A stretch of DNA of 61,439 nt from Gammaproteobacteria bacterium (GTDB taxonomy: Bacteria; Pseudomonadota; Gammaproteobacteria; Arenicellales; Poriferihabitantaceae): the NCBI GenBank assembly GCA_026708585.1, contig JAPOUQ010000028.1, positions 1 through 61,439 on the forward strand, in the 5' to 3' direction. Each line of letters opens with the position of its first letter. The first letter of the stretch is position 1. The translations under genes were made by a program, and so were the position numbers. Below, one piece after another: positions 28,305 to 36,752 of the stretch. The notes under the pieces are model-generated. The model saw only the letters and a list, made by a program, of their open reading frames with translations, did not search any database and was not told where the DNA came from.

Positions 28305-29303
28305 TCAGTTCAATCCATGCATTGCTTCTGCCATTTTTCTTATGGCAAGGATGTTCGCTGGACCAGGGGTTAATTCTTCATATCTCAATCCGATCCAACG
28401 CTCATTTTTTACTGCATCAGTCTGAGACATAACCGGATGTTCTTGAAGAAAGTGAAAGGTATCAACTGCCCCGTTTCCTGTTTGGTAATCAAGAAGTACA
28501 AGAAATTGCGGATTGGTGGCAGCTACCGCCTCCCAAGAAGTTCGCCCCCAACTAGTATCAAGATCATGAGTAACGTTTTGTCCCCCTGCAGCCGAGATCA
28601 TGGCGTCAGGAATAGCAAATTTGCCAGCAGTGAAGGGCGCATCAGCTGGCCCGTCCAACAAAAACACTCGGAATTTTTCAAGTCCGTTGGTTTGTGCTCC
28701 AATAGAGGCTAGTTCCAATTTCCAGTCAGACACAAGTTTTTTGGCTTTATCTTCAACATCCATCACTTTGCCTAAACGTAAAACATCATCAAACAACAGA
28801 TCCATACTCGCAATTGGTCGATCTTTATCCAGATGTACGCAACTTTCGGTCAGAATCATGGTCTGAATCCCAAAACGTGCAAGTGTGTCGGGTGTTACGT
28901 CTCCGCCGGGGCGCATACCATAATACCATCCAGCGAAGAATAGATCAGGATCAACTGATATCAAGTTCTCAATTGTTGGATATTTTGGAGCAAGTTCTGG
29001 AATGTTACCACGCAGTTCATCGAACTTGAGGCTTGTTTTATACCAACCAGTAATACCTGTTAGACCTACAATTCGGTCTTGCAGTTCCAGTGCAAAAGCC
29101 ATTTCTGCCATATTAATATCGTGCACCACAATTCGTTTTGGTGTAGTTTCGAAGTCTAGTGGTTTACCACAATTGTTGACAGTGATATTGTTGGCAGTAG
29201 CTGTACCTGCGAATATGCTAATTAAACAAACCAGATAGATCGGTCGTAATTTACTCAAGAAAAAATTCAGGTTTGTTGGTGTTGGGAAAAGACTCTGTAG
29301 CAT
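28305..29303 (-). CDS. TroA/BtuF-fold metal-chelate binding protein
   Basis: Periplasmic receptor of the adjacent ABC importer (332 residues). A signal peptide is seen at about residues 19-37 (LRPIYLVCLISIFAGTATA). The mature part starts with NCGKPLDFETTPKRIVVHD, then VGLTGITGWY, DPDLFFAGWYYGM and TESCVHLD, typical of periplasmic-binding-protein family 2 receptors for siderophores, haem or corrinoids. The permease begins next to its stop, and the ATPase ends eight bases before its start. Adjacency to a Zur-like regulator hints at a zinc or zincophore ligand, but iron chelates or cobalamin remain possible. Confidence 0.85.
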   Translation of the reverse strand: MLQSLFPTPTNLNFFLSKLRPIYLVCLISIFAGTATANNITVNNCGKPLDFETTPKRIVVHDINMAEMAFALELQDRIVGLTGITGWYKTSLKFDELRGNIPELAPKYPTIENLISVDPDLFFAGWYYGMRPGGDVTPDTLARFGIQTMILTESCVHLDKDRPIASMDLLFDDVLRLGKVMDVEDKAKKLVSDWKLELASIGAQTNGLEKFRVFLLDGPADAPFTAGKFAIPDAMISAAGGQNVTHDLDTSWGRTSWEAVAATNPQFLVLLDYQTGNGAVDTFHFLQEHPVMSQTDAVKNERWIGLRYEELTPGPANILAIRKMAEAMHGLN

Positions 29304-29311
29304 GATTGTTT

Positions 29312-30100
29312 TTACTCCATATTGATTGTATTTTTTCGGATGTCCAAAGCTGGGATAAGGCGACCTTGATGGGCAAAATGAAGGTATGTTACGCCAAAAA
29401 TATCTTCCACTAGATCAGGCGTTAATATGATTTTGACTGGACCAAACCCAGCGAGTTTTGCCTCGTTAATCAAGGCGACATGAGTAGAAAATTCTGGAAT
29501 CATCACAAGATCATGAACGACCATCACTACGGTGATGCCTAGTTCAGTTACCAGAGAAAGCATGCGGCCCTTGGCTTCAGGGTCAAGATGGTTTGTAGGT
29601 TCATCAAGAAATAATAGCGAAGGGTTCTGTGCTAGGGCTCTCGCAATGTGTGCCCTTTGTTGTTCTCCCCCAGATAGTACTGCCATTCGTTTTTCGGCCA
29701 GATCATTTAGACCGGTTATATTTAGAATTCGATTTATGTCGTCAGAATGCGCTTGGTTTGACTTATTCTGCTTGATCGGTATTTGACCAAGGGCTATGTA
29801 ATCGCGCACAAATAGCCTTCCATCGGGCTGTTCTTGCTGACTAACCACAGCAATCATGCGGGCTTTTTCTTTAGCAGATAGTTGTTTAAGGTTATGTCCA
29901 CTAACGATTACATCACCACTTGTAGGCATCTCAATACCGCTCAACAGTCGAAGGAGTGTAGTTTTGCCGGCACCGTTCGGACCCGCTATAGCTAAAATCC
30001 CTCCTTCATCGATGTGGAAGGATATATCCTGCACCAAACTCTTTCCGTTTGTCGCTTGATAGGATAGATTTTTGGCAATAAGAAACGACTGTTCTGTCAT
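29312..30100 (-). CDS. FecE/BtuD-type ABC transporter ATPase
   Basis: Nucleotide-binding subunit that powers the importer. Walker A GPNGAGKTTLL, signature LSGGEQQRAHIARALAQ and Walker B LLFLDEPTNHLD are intact; length is 262 residues. It is the first gene of the minus-strand transporter unit and faces the zur-like gene across 617 bp. Confidence 0.95.
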   Translation of the reverse strand: MTEQSFLIAKNLSYQATNGKSLVQDISFHIDEGGILAIAGPNGAGKTTLLRLLSGIEMPTSGDVIVSGHNLKQLSAKEKARMIAVVSQQEQPDGRLFVRDYIALGQIPIKQNKSNQAHSDDINRILNITGLNDLAEKRMAVLSGGEQQRAHIARALAQNPSLLFLDEPTNHLDPEAKGRMLSLVTELGITVVMVVHDLVMIPEFSTHVALINEAKLAGFGPVKIILTPDLVEDIFGVTYLHFAHQGRLIPALDIRKNTINME

Positions 30101-30636
30101 TTAATCATCGTCTATATTCAGGTAGTTTGCCAATATTTGTAACTGTGTTTTCGGTGGATTTCGATGGTGGTCGAAGGATAAATAAACATTTCAAGAGGTC
30201 TTGTTTTCTTTACTCAGTGGTGATCCGATTTTCTGCGCTTCAATTATTGTAAATTTGGTTTTCAACTTATTCGGTGAGATAATCATATCAAAGGTACTTG
30301 CTGTCCTAGAATTCGAGTACGGAGTGATATGGGCCGTTCATTTGGAATCAAATCATTGAGTGCCTCTGTAAGACACGGTTTTGAAGAATTACGACCAGCG
30401 AATAGACACGAGAAGCAATCATTGGCGGCAACCGATACGAATCATGGGCGTTTACCTTGGCTCATGGATTTTACATGATGTAGCCCAAATTTGGGATTTT
30501 GAGCAAAGTCTCTGTATAACATGAAAAAATCAGCCACACGAGTGAATCCACGAATATCATTGTGAACATAGGTCATGACCATCTCTACCGATAATGAAAA
30601 AGATAAGATTGCTTATGGTGAATTATCTCCACAAAA
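30101..30636. other. Gene-free divergent region upstream of importer and zur
   Basis: No gene is visible in these 536 bases. A 12-bp perfect palindrome (CCCAAATTTGGG, 30484-30495) is the only notable element. No copy of the zur-proximal TGTAATA half-site is obvious near the importer start, so control of the importer by the same operator would have to act from a distance. Confidence 0.45.
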
Positions 30637-30662
30637 CGTAATAATATTACATTGTGTAATAT
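30637..30662 (+). promoter_or_regulatory. Overlapping palindromes: likely Fur/Zur-family operator
   Basis: Three TGTAATA-like half-sites alternate in orientation. The first two form a 7-1-7 inverted repeat (CGTAATA-A-TATTACA, 30637-30651), the architecture bound by Fur-family dimers. The second and third form a perfect 8-3-8 palindrome (ATATTACA-TTG-TGTAATAT, 30644-30662). The element ends 55 bp before the start of the Zur-like gene, so autoregulation is the simplest reading. Binding is inference; the symmetry is seen directly. Confidence 0.65.
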
Positions 30663-30717
30663 ATCTTCATCGTCTAAACTATTCAAGAATTAATTATGAA
30701 AACTGAGAGAGTGCTCA

Positions 30718-31107
30718 ATGCTGGCGACCACACGTTTCACACATGCCGAGCGGGTGCTTAAATATCTCAAGCAGCAAAAGCGCCCACTTACTGCCTATGA
30801 GATTCTGGAAGGGCTTCGTGAAGATGGAGTTACGGCTCCGACAACCGTCTATAGAGCTTTGAACAAACTGCTTGAAGATGGCCAACTCCACCGAATTGAA
30901 TCCTTAAACGCTTGGACTGTATGTTCGGAACTTCATCATACTGGGACTCCAATCTTTGAGATTTGCGATTCTTGCAGCAATGTCAGGGAACGTGTTGATT
31001 CACGTCTTTCCATGAACATTAAAGCTATATCGTTAGATTCAGGTTTTACTCCGGACCGTTCGATCATCGAAATCCATGGACTTTGTAGTGATTGCAGTAC
31101 ATCTTGA
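30718..31107 (+). CDS. zur: Zur-like zinc uptake regulator (Fur family)
   Basis: A 129-residue winged-helix metalloregulator. The DNA-binding helix region is APTTVYRALNKLLEDG (40-55). Zur-type metal ligands can be placed: His58 and Cys69 (11 apart, as in E. coli Zur), His73 or His74, and Glu91 five after Cys86. The structural zinc is held by Cys83/Cys86 and Cys123/Cys126, again with the 40-residue spacing of E. coli Zur. HRIESLNAW and EIHGLCSDC are Zur-like rather than Fur-like. A GAGAGAG ribosome-binding stretch precedes the ATG. The protein ends right after the last Cys pair, without the longer His-rich tail of E. coli Zur. Confidence 0.8.
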   Translation: MLATTRFTHAERVLKYLKQQKRPLTAYEILEGLREDGVTAPTTVYRALNKLLEDGQLHRIESLNAWTVCSELHHTGTPIFEICDSCSNVRERVDSRLSMNIKAISLDSGFTPDRSIIEIHGLCSDCSTS

Positions 31108-31185
31108 TCAAACATCAGAAAAATCTTGATCGATTCACATAGGACCCTATTGACGAGTTTTATCGCTTCTCGATAATTAATCACC

Positions 31186-32079
31186 ATGAAAACGAAAATC
31201 ATGAAAGGTATCATCTGTCCAATCCTAACCCCATTTAATCATGATTTAAGTTTCAATGATGATCTTTACTTACAACATGCAAAATATTTACTGGAGTCTG
31301 GTATCCATCTACTTTCTCCGTTTGGAACGACTGGTGAGGCACTCTCCATGGCCGTTGAGGAAAGAATTACCGCGGTAGATTGTCTAATCAATGGAGGTAT
31401 TCATCCAGCAAAAATTATGCCGGGTGCTGGTCTTTGCAATTTTCCAGAAACTCTTCGTCTCGTTCGTCATGCCTTACATCGAGGCTGTCTTGCAGTTATG
31501 TTATTGCCTCCCTTCTTTTATAAAAATGCTACTGATGAAGGTCTGTACACCTATTTCGTGAAATTAATCGAAACCATAGACAATCCAAGTCTCAAAATCT
31601 GTCTCTATCACATACCACCCATGGCGGGCATGGGTTTCTCACCAGCATTGACGAAAAAACTGAGCATCGAATTCCCAGAAACAGTAATCGCATATAAGGA
31701 TAGTTCTGGACAAATGGAACATACCTTGAATATTCGCACATCGGCCCCCTCATTATCTGTGTTTCCGGGATCAGAGGTTTATCTAAAATCGGGTCTAGAA
31801 AATGGATGTGAAGGATGTATATCCGCAACATGCAATGTCAATTCGCAGGCAATAAGAGATGTCTTCGACATGATCGTTGGTGATCATCAAGGCGAACTGG
31901 AAGCCAGGAATGGGGAAATCCTAGACTTTAGAAAAAAAGTGGATACCTATTCACCAATCGCATTAATGAAAGGCTATCTCGCTCTAAAGAATCAAGATGC
32001 TCGCTGGCGTAATGTCCGACCCCCGTTAATGCCTGCAAACGATCAGGAGATTTCCTCGGTATTTCAAAAGTTTGGTTAA
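31186..32079 (+). CDS. DapA/NanA-family aldolase or lyase
   Basis: Class I Schiff-base TIM-barrel protein of 297 residues. The GTTGE pyruvate-binding motif (47-51), Tyr141 in LYHIPP and the Schiff-base Lys171 in AYKDSSG are all in place. Members include dihydrodipicolinate synthase, N-acetylneuraminate lyase and several 2-keto sugar-acid aldolases. The region after the lysine (FPGSEVYLKSGLENGCEGCISATCNV) is not typical of E. coli DapA, and I would not assign lysine biosynthesis. It follows zur after 78 bp on the same strand; a Zur-linked role is only a possibility. Confidence 0.8.
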   Translation: MKTKIMKGIICPILTPFNHDLSFNDDLYLQHAKYLLESGIHLLSPFGTTGEALSMAVEERITAVDCLINGGIHPAKIMPGAGLCNFPETLRLVRHALHRGCLAVMLLPPFFYKNATDEGLYTYFVKLIETIDNPSLKICLYHIPPMAGMGFSPALTKKLSIEFPETVIAYKDSSGQMEHTLNIRTSAPSLSVFPGSEVYLKSGLENGCEGCISATCNVNSQAIRDVFDMIVGDHQGELEARNGEILDFRKKVDTYSPIALMKGYLALKNQDARWRNVRPPLMPANDQEISSVFQKFG

Positions 32080-32102
32080 GATGATCAGGGGGTAGAATCA
32101 CA

Positions 32103-32720
32103 TCAACTACGGGTTGGGGATAATGAGCATTGGCCCCGGTCAGGATTGGGCTCGATTTGATCTAGATTCAGTAATTCCTTGAGTTTATCTGCACCACCAA
32201 CATATTCTCCGTCTAACCAAATTTGCGGAACAGTAACTGGAGTCCGAGGTCCAATGATTGGTTTTACCCTGGCCAGCATCTCATAAAGTGCACCAGGTTC
32301 CTTGACCACATCATGGTAGTGATATTGGACATTGGCTTGGTCAAGGTAGGCTTTGGCATTAACACAATGCGGGCAGGTCGCTTTGCCAAATACGTGATTC
32401 CCCTCTATGGGTTTGTGATGCACTGCTTCTTCAATCACTGACTGGGTAAGAACACCCCTGTTAAGAGCTGCCCCTTGCGACACCATTTTGCCATTCACGA
32501 GAACAATCGGTGCGTGCCAGCCGCCTTTCGGTAATGGTTTCCACCATTCAGTCAGCCAGTCTCGTAATTCCAGTTCCACATCCAATCCTTGAAGATCAGT
32601 ATCAATACAGTCCTGAATAATGTCTTTGGTAAGAGAGCACTCCCCGCAGGGAATTTTTACTTTAAACGGGCCCCATGCACCGGCCCAACGAAATACGGTT
32701 ATATTTACTGATTTATCCAT
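32103..32720 (-). CDS. Two-domain glutaredoxin with CGEC and CPHC sites
   Basis: The 205-residue protein combines two redox modules. The C-terminal half (about 108-185) is a glutaredoxin with active site C116-P-H-C119, the cis-proline segment TVPQIW (Pro165) and the glutathione-binding GG (175-176). The N-terminal half (about 6-100) looks like a second thioredoxin-fold domain with C25-G-E-C28 and a VNGKMV strand. It has no export signal, so it should act in the cytoplasm. It is the last gene of a minus-strand run that includes a taurine-type importer, starting 123 bp after the permease. Its partner is unknown. Confidence 0.75.
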   Translation of the reverse strand: MDKSVNITVFRWAGAWGPFKVKIPCGECSLTKDIIQDCIDTDLQGLDVELELRDWLTEWWKPLPKGGWHAPIVLVNGKMVSQGAALNRGVLTQSVIEEAVHHKPIEGNHVFGKATCPHCVNAKAYLDQANVQYHYHDVVKEPGALYEMLARVKPIIGPRTPVTVPQIWLDGEYVGGADKLKELLNLDQIEPNPDRGQCSLSPTRS

Positions 32721-32843
32721 GGTTAATCAAAAGTTAAACTATTCAGAGCAGAACTCAACAGATTAAAACATGAATACAACAGAACACAAGGAAATAGTAA
32801 ATATTTCAAGAGAATACGAAATTCCAAGTTCATGTATCGCGCC

Positions 32844-34721
32844 TCAACCCTTGCCCCGCCAAGGTATCGTCTTATCAATTACAATACGCATAATTAGATC
32901 AAACAGAAGCCCCAAAACCCCCATGACGATAATTGTCATCCAGATAATTTCATAATCTGATTGTTTTCTTGCGACATTCTCAACAAAGCCGATTCCAGTT
33001 GTCCCAGCCAGCATTTCTGCAGCAACCAATGTGCCCCAACATACGCCAATCGATATACGAATGCCAGTGAGAATTTCTGGCAACGAGTTGGGAAGGATCA
33101 CTTGCTGGATAATTTGTCGATTGGATGCACCTAAAGAGTGTGCAGCATGAATTTTGGAGAGTTGGGTTCCCGTTGCACCGGTTCGTGCAGAAATAACCAT
33201 AATCGCAAATGCGACCATAAATAACAGGAAGATCTTTCCATCATCTTGGATGCCGAAGATGGTCAGAATCAGCGGAGCCCAGGCTAATGGTGGAACAGGT
33301 CTGTAAAGCTCCACAAGTGGATCAAAATACCCTTTTGCAAATCGAGACAAACCCATGAATAGTCCCAAAGGTACACCAAGCAAAATTCCTAAAATTAAAC
33401 CTGCCAACACGCGCAAGATTGAATCCCAAATGTGCCCGGTAGGCACAGGCACGGAAAACGAATCAAAGTCTCCGGAAGCAAAATTGTAGATCCTGTCCTT
33501 AAAACTGGAATGGATATTTCCTTCTTCATCGTGGTGACCATACTCGCCAGGTATCAAGTCTGCAACCGAATCAGGAACTAAAAAGTCTATCATCTCGGAA
33601 ACCGGCTTCATTTTGTACCAGAAGAGCGGGAACCCCTTATACCCTTGTGCTGGATCAGCCATCCAAATAAAGGTAGCCAGAGTATCGGAAGGTTTGGGTA
33701 ACCAGCGCCCTGATCCTTGCTCTGAACAGGCGTTATTGCCGGCTAGAATATCTCCTCCAGGCAGTACTAAAGTATCGATAAATCGTAAGGACCCTTGTCT
33801 ATCTTGCATCGCTTGTTCAAGTAGTATCAGGGATGCTTCAATTCCTTGAGTTACTTGAGTTGGAAATACTCGAAAGTCATCAACTCGTTTCGAAATTTTT
33901 TCAATATCTTTTAAAACCTCCTTGTATGCTTCTTGGTCTGCTATGCCCTCTAATTCCTGAATCCTCTCACGAATATTTTCAATCCGTTTTGTCAACTCAG
34001 GTCCATCGTTGCGAATTTCACTAAAATCCTCGGTAATGCCTTCCATAATTTCAGCAGCTACATCGAAAATACGTCCTCGCTGGGTTTTTGGTAATACTGG
34101 AATTTCTGTACTCGATTCACCCCAACCGGGTTGGGCAAGGGCTTCGGCCATTTTTGCCTCATCAACCGGCCCCGGAAATTCATGGTTTTGCAGGTCTAGA
34201 GCGAGTTGTTCAATGCGGGTTGCTATATCTTGAAATCTCTCCGGTATGTCAGGTGCTATAAACTCGCTACTAGCCTGCAATACTAGTGCTTCCCGGACTT
34301 CGTCAATCAACAATAGAAGATTTCCCCGATCTGTATCCGTCAGATCCAGTTCGTTCAGTTCTTCAGTTAATAACTCAATCTGATACAAATCCCGGCTGAG
34401 AATTCGAGTACCTAATAGATGGCGATTATCAAGAGGGAAGGCGGATCGAATAGGATTGAGAGCGCGGTTTAGTTTTGCAACCTGACACAATTCATTTGCC
34501 GAATTTGGAAAAAAAGCTCGCCCAGCATCCCATGAAAATGTAAACCAGACAAGCATGAGACTCGATACTCCGCAAGCCACCCAGTGATATCCCCCTTGCG
34601 TTCGAATTGGGTTTCCAAATACGGCATCGGTTCGTTCCGTTCGAACGACCTTTCTTCCATGAAGAATCGACCAGAAGAAGACGATTAACAACGCGATATA
34701 TAGAACAGCAACGATCATCAT
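32844..34721 (-). CDS. tauC: TauC/SsuC-type ABC permease with large inserted domain
   Basis: The C-terminal part (about residues 405-620) is a standard permease of the taurine/nitrate/sulfonate importer class, with the coupling segment AAHSLGASNRQIIQQVILP and LVELYRPVPPLAWAPLIL. The protein is 625 residues instead of the usual 250-280. Two N-terminal membrane segments (about 3-21 and 47-65) are followed by about 330 extra residues, mostly helical and Glu/Asp-rich (repeated ERIQELEG-, LLILEQAM-like stretches), then a Trp/Gly-rich part just before the permease core. The insert should lie outside the cytoplasm. It begins 22 bp after the ATPase stop. Confidence 0.85.
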   Translation of the reverse strand: MMIVAVLYIALLIVFFWSILHGRKVVRTERTDAVFGNPIRTQGGYHWVACGVSSLMLVWFTFSWDAGRAFFPNSANELCQVAKLNRALNPIRSAFPLDNRHLLGTRILSRDLYQIELLTEELNELDLTDTDRGNLLLLIDEVREALVLQASSEFIAPDIPERFQDIATRIEQLALDLQNHEFPGPVDEAKMAEALAQPGWGESSTEIPVLPKTQRGRIFDVAAEIMEGITEDFSEIRNDGPELTKRIENIRERIQELEGIADQEAYKEVLKDIEKISKRVDDFRVFPTQVTQGIEASLILLEQAMQDRQGSLRFIDTLVLPGGDILAGNNACSEQGSGRWLPKPSDTLATFIWMADPAQGYKGFPLFWYKMKPVSEMIDFLVPDSVADLIPGEYGHHDEEGNIHSSFKDRIYNFASGDFDSFSVPVPTGHIWDSILRVLAGLILGILLGVPLGLFMGLSRFAKGYFDPLVELYRPVPPLAWAPLILTIFGIQDDGKIFLLFMVAFAIMVISARTGATGTQLSKIHAAHSLGASNRQIIQQVILPNSLPEILTGIRISIGVCWGTLVAAEMLAGTTGIGFVENVARKQSDYEIIWMTIIVMGVLGLLFDLIMRIVIDKTIPWRGKG

Positions 34722-34743
34722 TCAGAACACCGATAATTTCGAT

Positions 34744-35547
34744 TTATGCCGCTTCAACCTTGCCCATAATTTCTTCTTCCATATTCCAGATCATGGTAAG
34801 AATTTCTTCTCGTGTTTGAACAAACTTTTCTTCATTCTTAATTTCACGAGGATCTCCGTCAAGCCCCATTTCTGCGAATGGCAACCGATATTGTTTATGT
34901 AGGCGACCAGGTCTCGGAGCCATGACAAACAGTCGCTCACCCAAAAGTAATGCTTCTTCCACCGAATGCGTGATAATCATGATGGTTTTTCCGGTTTCTT
35001 TCCAAATTTTCAGAACCAATGATTGCATTTTTTCACGCGTTAGCGCATCCAATGCTCCAAGTGGTTCATCCATCAAGATCAGGTCCGGGTTATTGATTAA
35101 GCAGCGAGCTAAAGCTACACGTTGTTGCATCCCGCCTGATAATTGGTAGGTAGGGGTATCTCCAAAGCCTTGAAGTCCAACAATATCTAACCATTCTTCA
35201 ACTTTTTGCTTGGTTTCTTCCTTATCAGCATTTTTCATGCGCAAACCGAAATTCACATTATCAGCAACGGTTAGCCATTCAAAGAGTGCTCCTTGTTGAA
35301 AAACCATACCACGGTCGACACCCGGTTTTTCAATAATACTTCCACCAAGTTTGATACTTCCTCCAGTTGGGTGCAGGAATCCGGCTACAATGTTTAACAG
35401 AGTTGTTTTGCCGCAACCGGAAGGACCAAGGACTGAAAGGAGTTCACCCTTTTTCAGGGTAAAGGTTACGTCTTTCAAGGCATGGACACTACTGCCGTCG
35501 GGCAGTTCAAACACCATATTGAGTTTGTCAGTAATGAGATCACTCAT
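34744..35547 (-). CDS. tauB: TauB/SsuB-type ABC transporter ATPase
   Basis: ATPase of a taurine/sulfonate/nitrate-class importer (267 residues). Walker A GPSGCGKTTLLNIVAGF, signature LSGGMQQRVALARCL and Walker B LILMDEPLGALD are intact, and IITHSVEEALLLGERL is the switch region typical of the TauB/SsuB group. It is preceded by the binding protein across a 93-bp gap holding a strong hairpin, and followed closely by the enlarged permease. Confidence 0.92.
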   Translation of the reverse strand: MSDLITDKLNMVFELPDGSSVHALKDVTFTLKKGELLSVLGPSGCGKTTLLNIVAGFLHPTGGSIKLGGSIIEKPGVDRGMVFQQGALFEWLTVADNVNFGLRMKNADKEETKQKVEEWLDIVGLQGFGDTPTYQLSGGMQQRVALARCLINNPDLILMDEPLGALDALTREKMQSLVLKIWKETGKTIMIITHSVEEALLLGERLFVMAPRPGRLHKQYRLPFAEMGLDGDPREIKNEEKFVQTREEILTMIWNMEEEIMGKVEAA

Positions 35548-35596
35548 CGGAAGGTGGGCCGTGATAAAACTGTATCAACGATATACTCTGAGACTC

Positions 35597-35627
35597 GAAT
35601 GAGCCGAGCAAGATACCCGGCTCATTC
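35597..35627 (-). promoter_or_regulatory. Intercistronic hairpin between tauA and tauB
   Basis: A perfect 9-bp stem (GAATGAGCC / GGCTCATTC, loop of 13) lies 13 bases after the binding-protein stop on the minus strand, without a T tract. Such stems after periplasmic binding-protein genes commonly protect the upstream transcript and lower expression of downstream ATPase and permease genes. The function here is inferred. Confidence 0.55.
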
Positions 35628-35640
35628 TCAAAGACACAGT

Positions 35641-36606
35641 TTACTGCATATAGGAAGTATCAATAACTGAGCTGTAATCACTCAAAGCAGGATTTTCTGG
35701 AGTAGCAAATGCACCACCAACGACTGAGATCGCTATACTCGCAATTCCGCCGTCATTGAAATATTTTGATAACTGTTCTTCGTGACTTGGAAAGTAAAAG
35801 TCAGCCATTTGATTTTGGGTCGATTCTACTGAAAGACCTGCATCTTTGGCGATTACATCAATTTTGGACTGATCGGCAGCAAATGCCATATTTGCTTGCT
35901 CGGTAACCTCAAGAAAAGTCTTGACCATATCGGGATTTTCCTGAGCGAAACTTTCAGTAACTGAAACAACATCAAAACTAATGATTCCAGCAGCCTCTTT
36001 GTCTGCTAGGCTCATCAACGGCTCGCCGACCTCATACATTTTACTCATTGAATCAGCACCAAATCCACAAGCCATGGAAACTGCACCATCAGCTAGAGAA
36101 ACTGCAGCATCAGCAGGAACCTGATCAACAACATTGATTTGTTCAACATCAACATCCAAAGATCGCATCATCATACGGAAACTGTAGTCAGCCATTGTTG
36201 CAAGTGGTACGGCAACTGATTTCCCTTCCAACTCATTTGCATTGCTCTTATCGATGTCTTCACCGTTACGTACTACACAATCATTGGCAGGATACTGCAC
36301 AGCTATCGAAACGAGTTTAATGGGGGCATTTGCATTCACCGCATTAATGAATGGTGCGAGGCCTTGACTGTATGAAATATCGATATCTCCGGCGAGCATC
36401 GCTTCCGTCATTTGAGTTCCTGCATCAAAATTTGTCCAGTTGACTGGAACACCTAATGCATCATCGTATTGTTTTTCAACCTTAGCAATCTGATTTGGTG
36501 TTGCCCATTCCAGGAAAAAGGCAACATTCACTTGATCAGCTGAATGAGCCACAGTTGACAGGAAAAATGCTGAACTAACAGCAATTAAGGATTTTTTGAA
36601 TTTCAT
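35641..36606 (-). CDS. tauA: Taurine-type ABC substrate-binding protein
   Basis: Periplasmic receptor of 321 residues in the TauA/SsuA family. The signal peptide is clear (KFKKSLIAVSSAFFLSTVAHS, cleaved before ADQ). The mature protein contains VNWTNFDAGTQMTEAMLAGDIDISYSQG, KSVAVPLATMADYSF and FLEVTEQANMAFA, the two-lobe pattern of this family. The start is the ATG at 36606, with GGAG six bases upstream; the longer frame would begin with TTG. It heads the tauABC unit. Taurine is the best guess, but other sulfonates or small amino acids are possible because no catabolic gene such as tauD, tpa or xsc is present. Confidence 0.85.
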   Translation of the reverse strand: MKFKKSLIAVSSAFFLSTVAHSADQVNVAFFLEWATPNQIAKVEKQYDDALGVPVNWTNFDAGTQMTEAMLAGDIDISYSQGLAPFINAVNANAPIKLVSIAVQYPANDCVVRNGEDIDKSNANELEGKSVAVPLATMADYSFRMMMRSLDVDVEQINVVDQVPADAAVSLADGAVSMACGFGADSMSKMYEVGEPLMSLADKEAAGIISFDVVSVTESFAQENPDMVKTFLEVTEQANMAFAADQSKIDVIAKDAGLSVESTQNQMADFYFPSHEEQLSKYFNDGGIASIAISVVGGAFATPENPALSDYSSVIDTSYMQ

Positions 36607-36664
36607 TTTTTTCTCCAATTGGAAGGAATTATTTTGTAAGCATTCATTTTTGGATTATGACATC

Positions 36665-36703
36665 AATTTGAATAATTTTTTCAAAATTTGAAATAAATTT
36701 GAA
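36665..36703 (-). repeat. Three phased AATTTGAA direct repeats upstream of tauA
   Basis: AATTTGAA occurs at 36665-36672, 36685-36692 and 36696-36703, that is 20 and 11 bases apart, close to whole helical turns. The repeats lie 59-97 bp upstream of the tauA start, between the gene and an FNR-like palindrome. They could be bound by a regulator or produce curvature; this is inference. Confidence 0.45.
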
Positions 36704-36752
36704 ATATTTCATCATTCTCTTGTTGAGTTGAAAATTCATGATCTTCGGAATA

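Noticed and set aside
31186-32079. Calling the DapA-family gene dihydrodipicolinate synthase
   Set aside because: Only superfamily residues are certain; the C-terminal half and the genetic context do not point to lysine synthesis.
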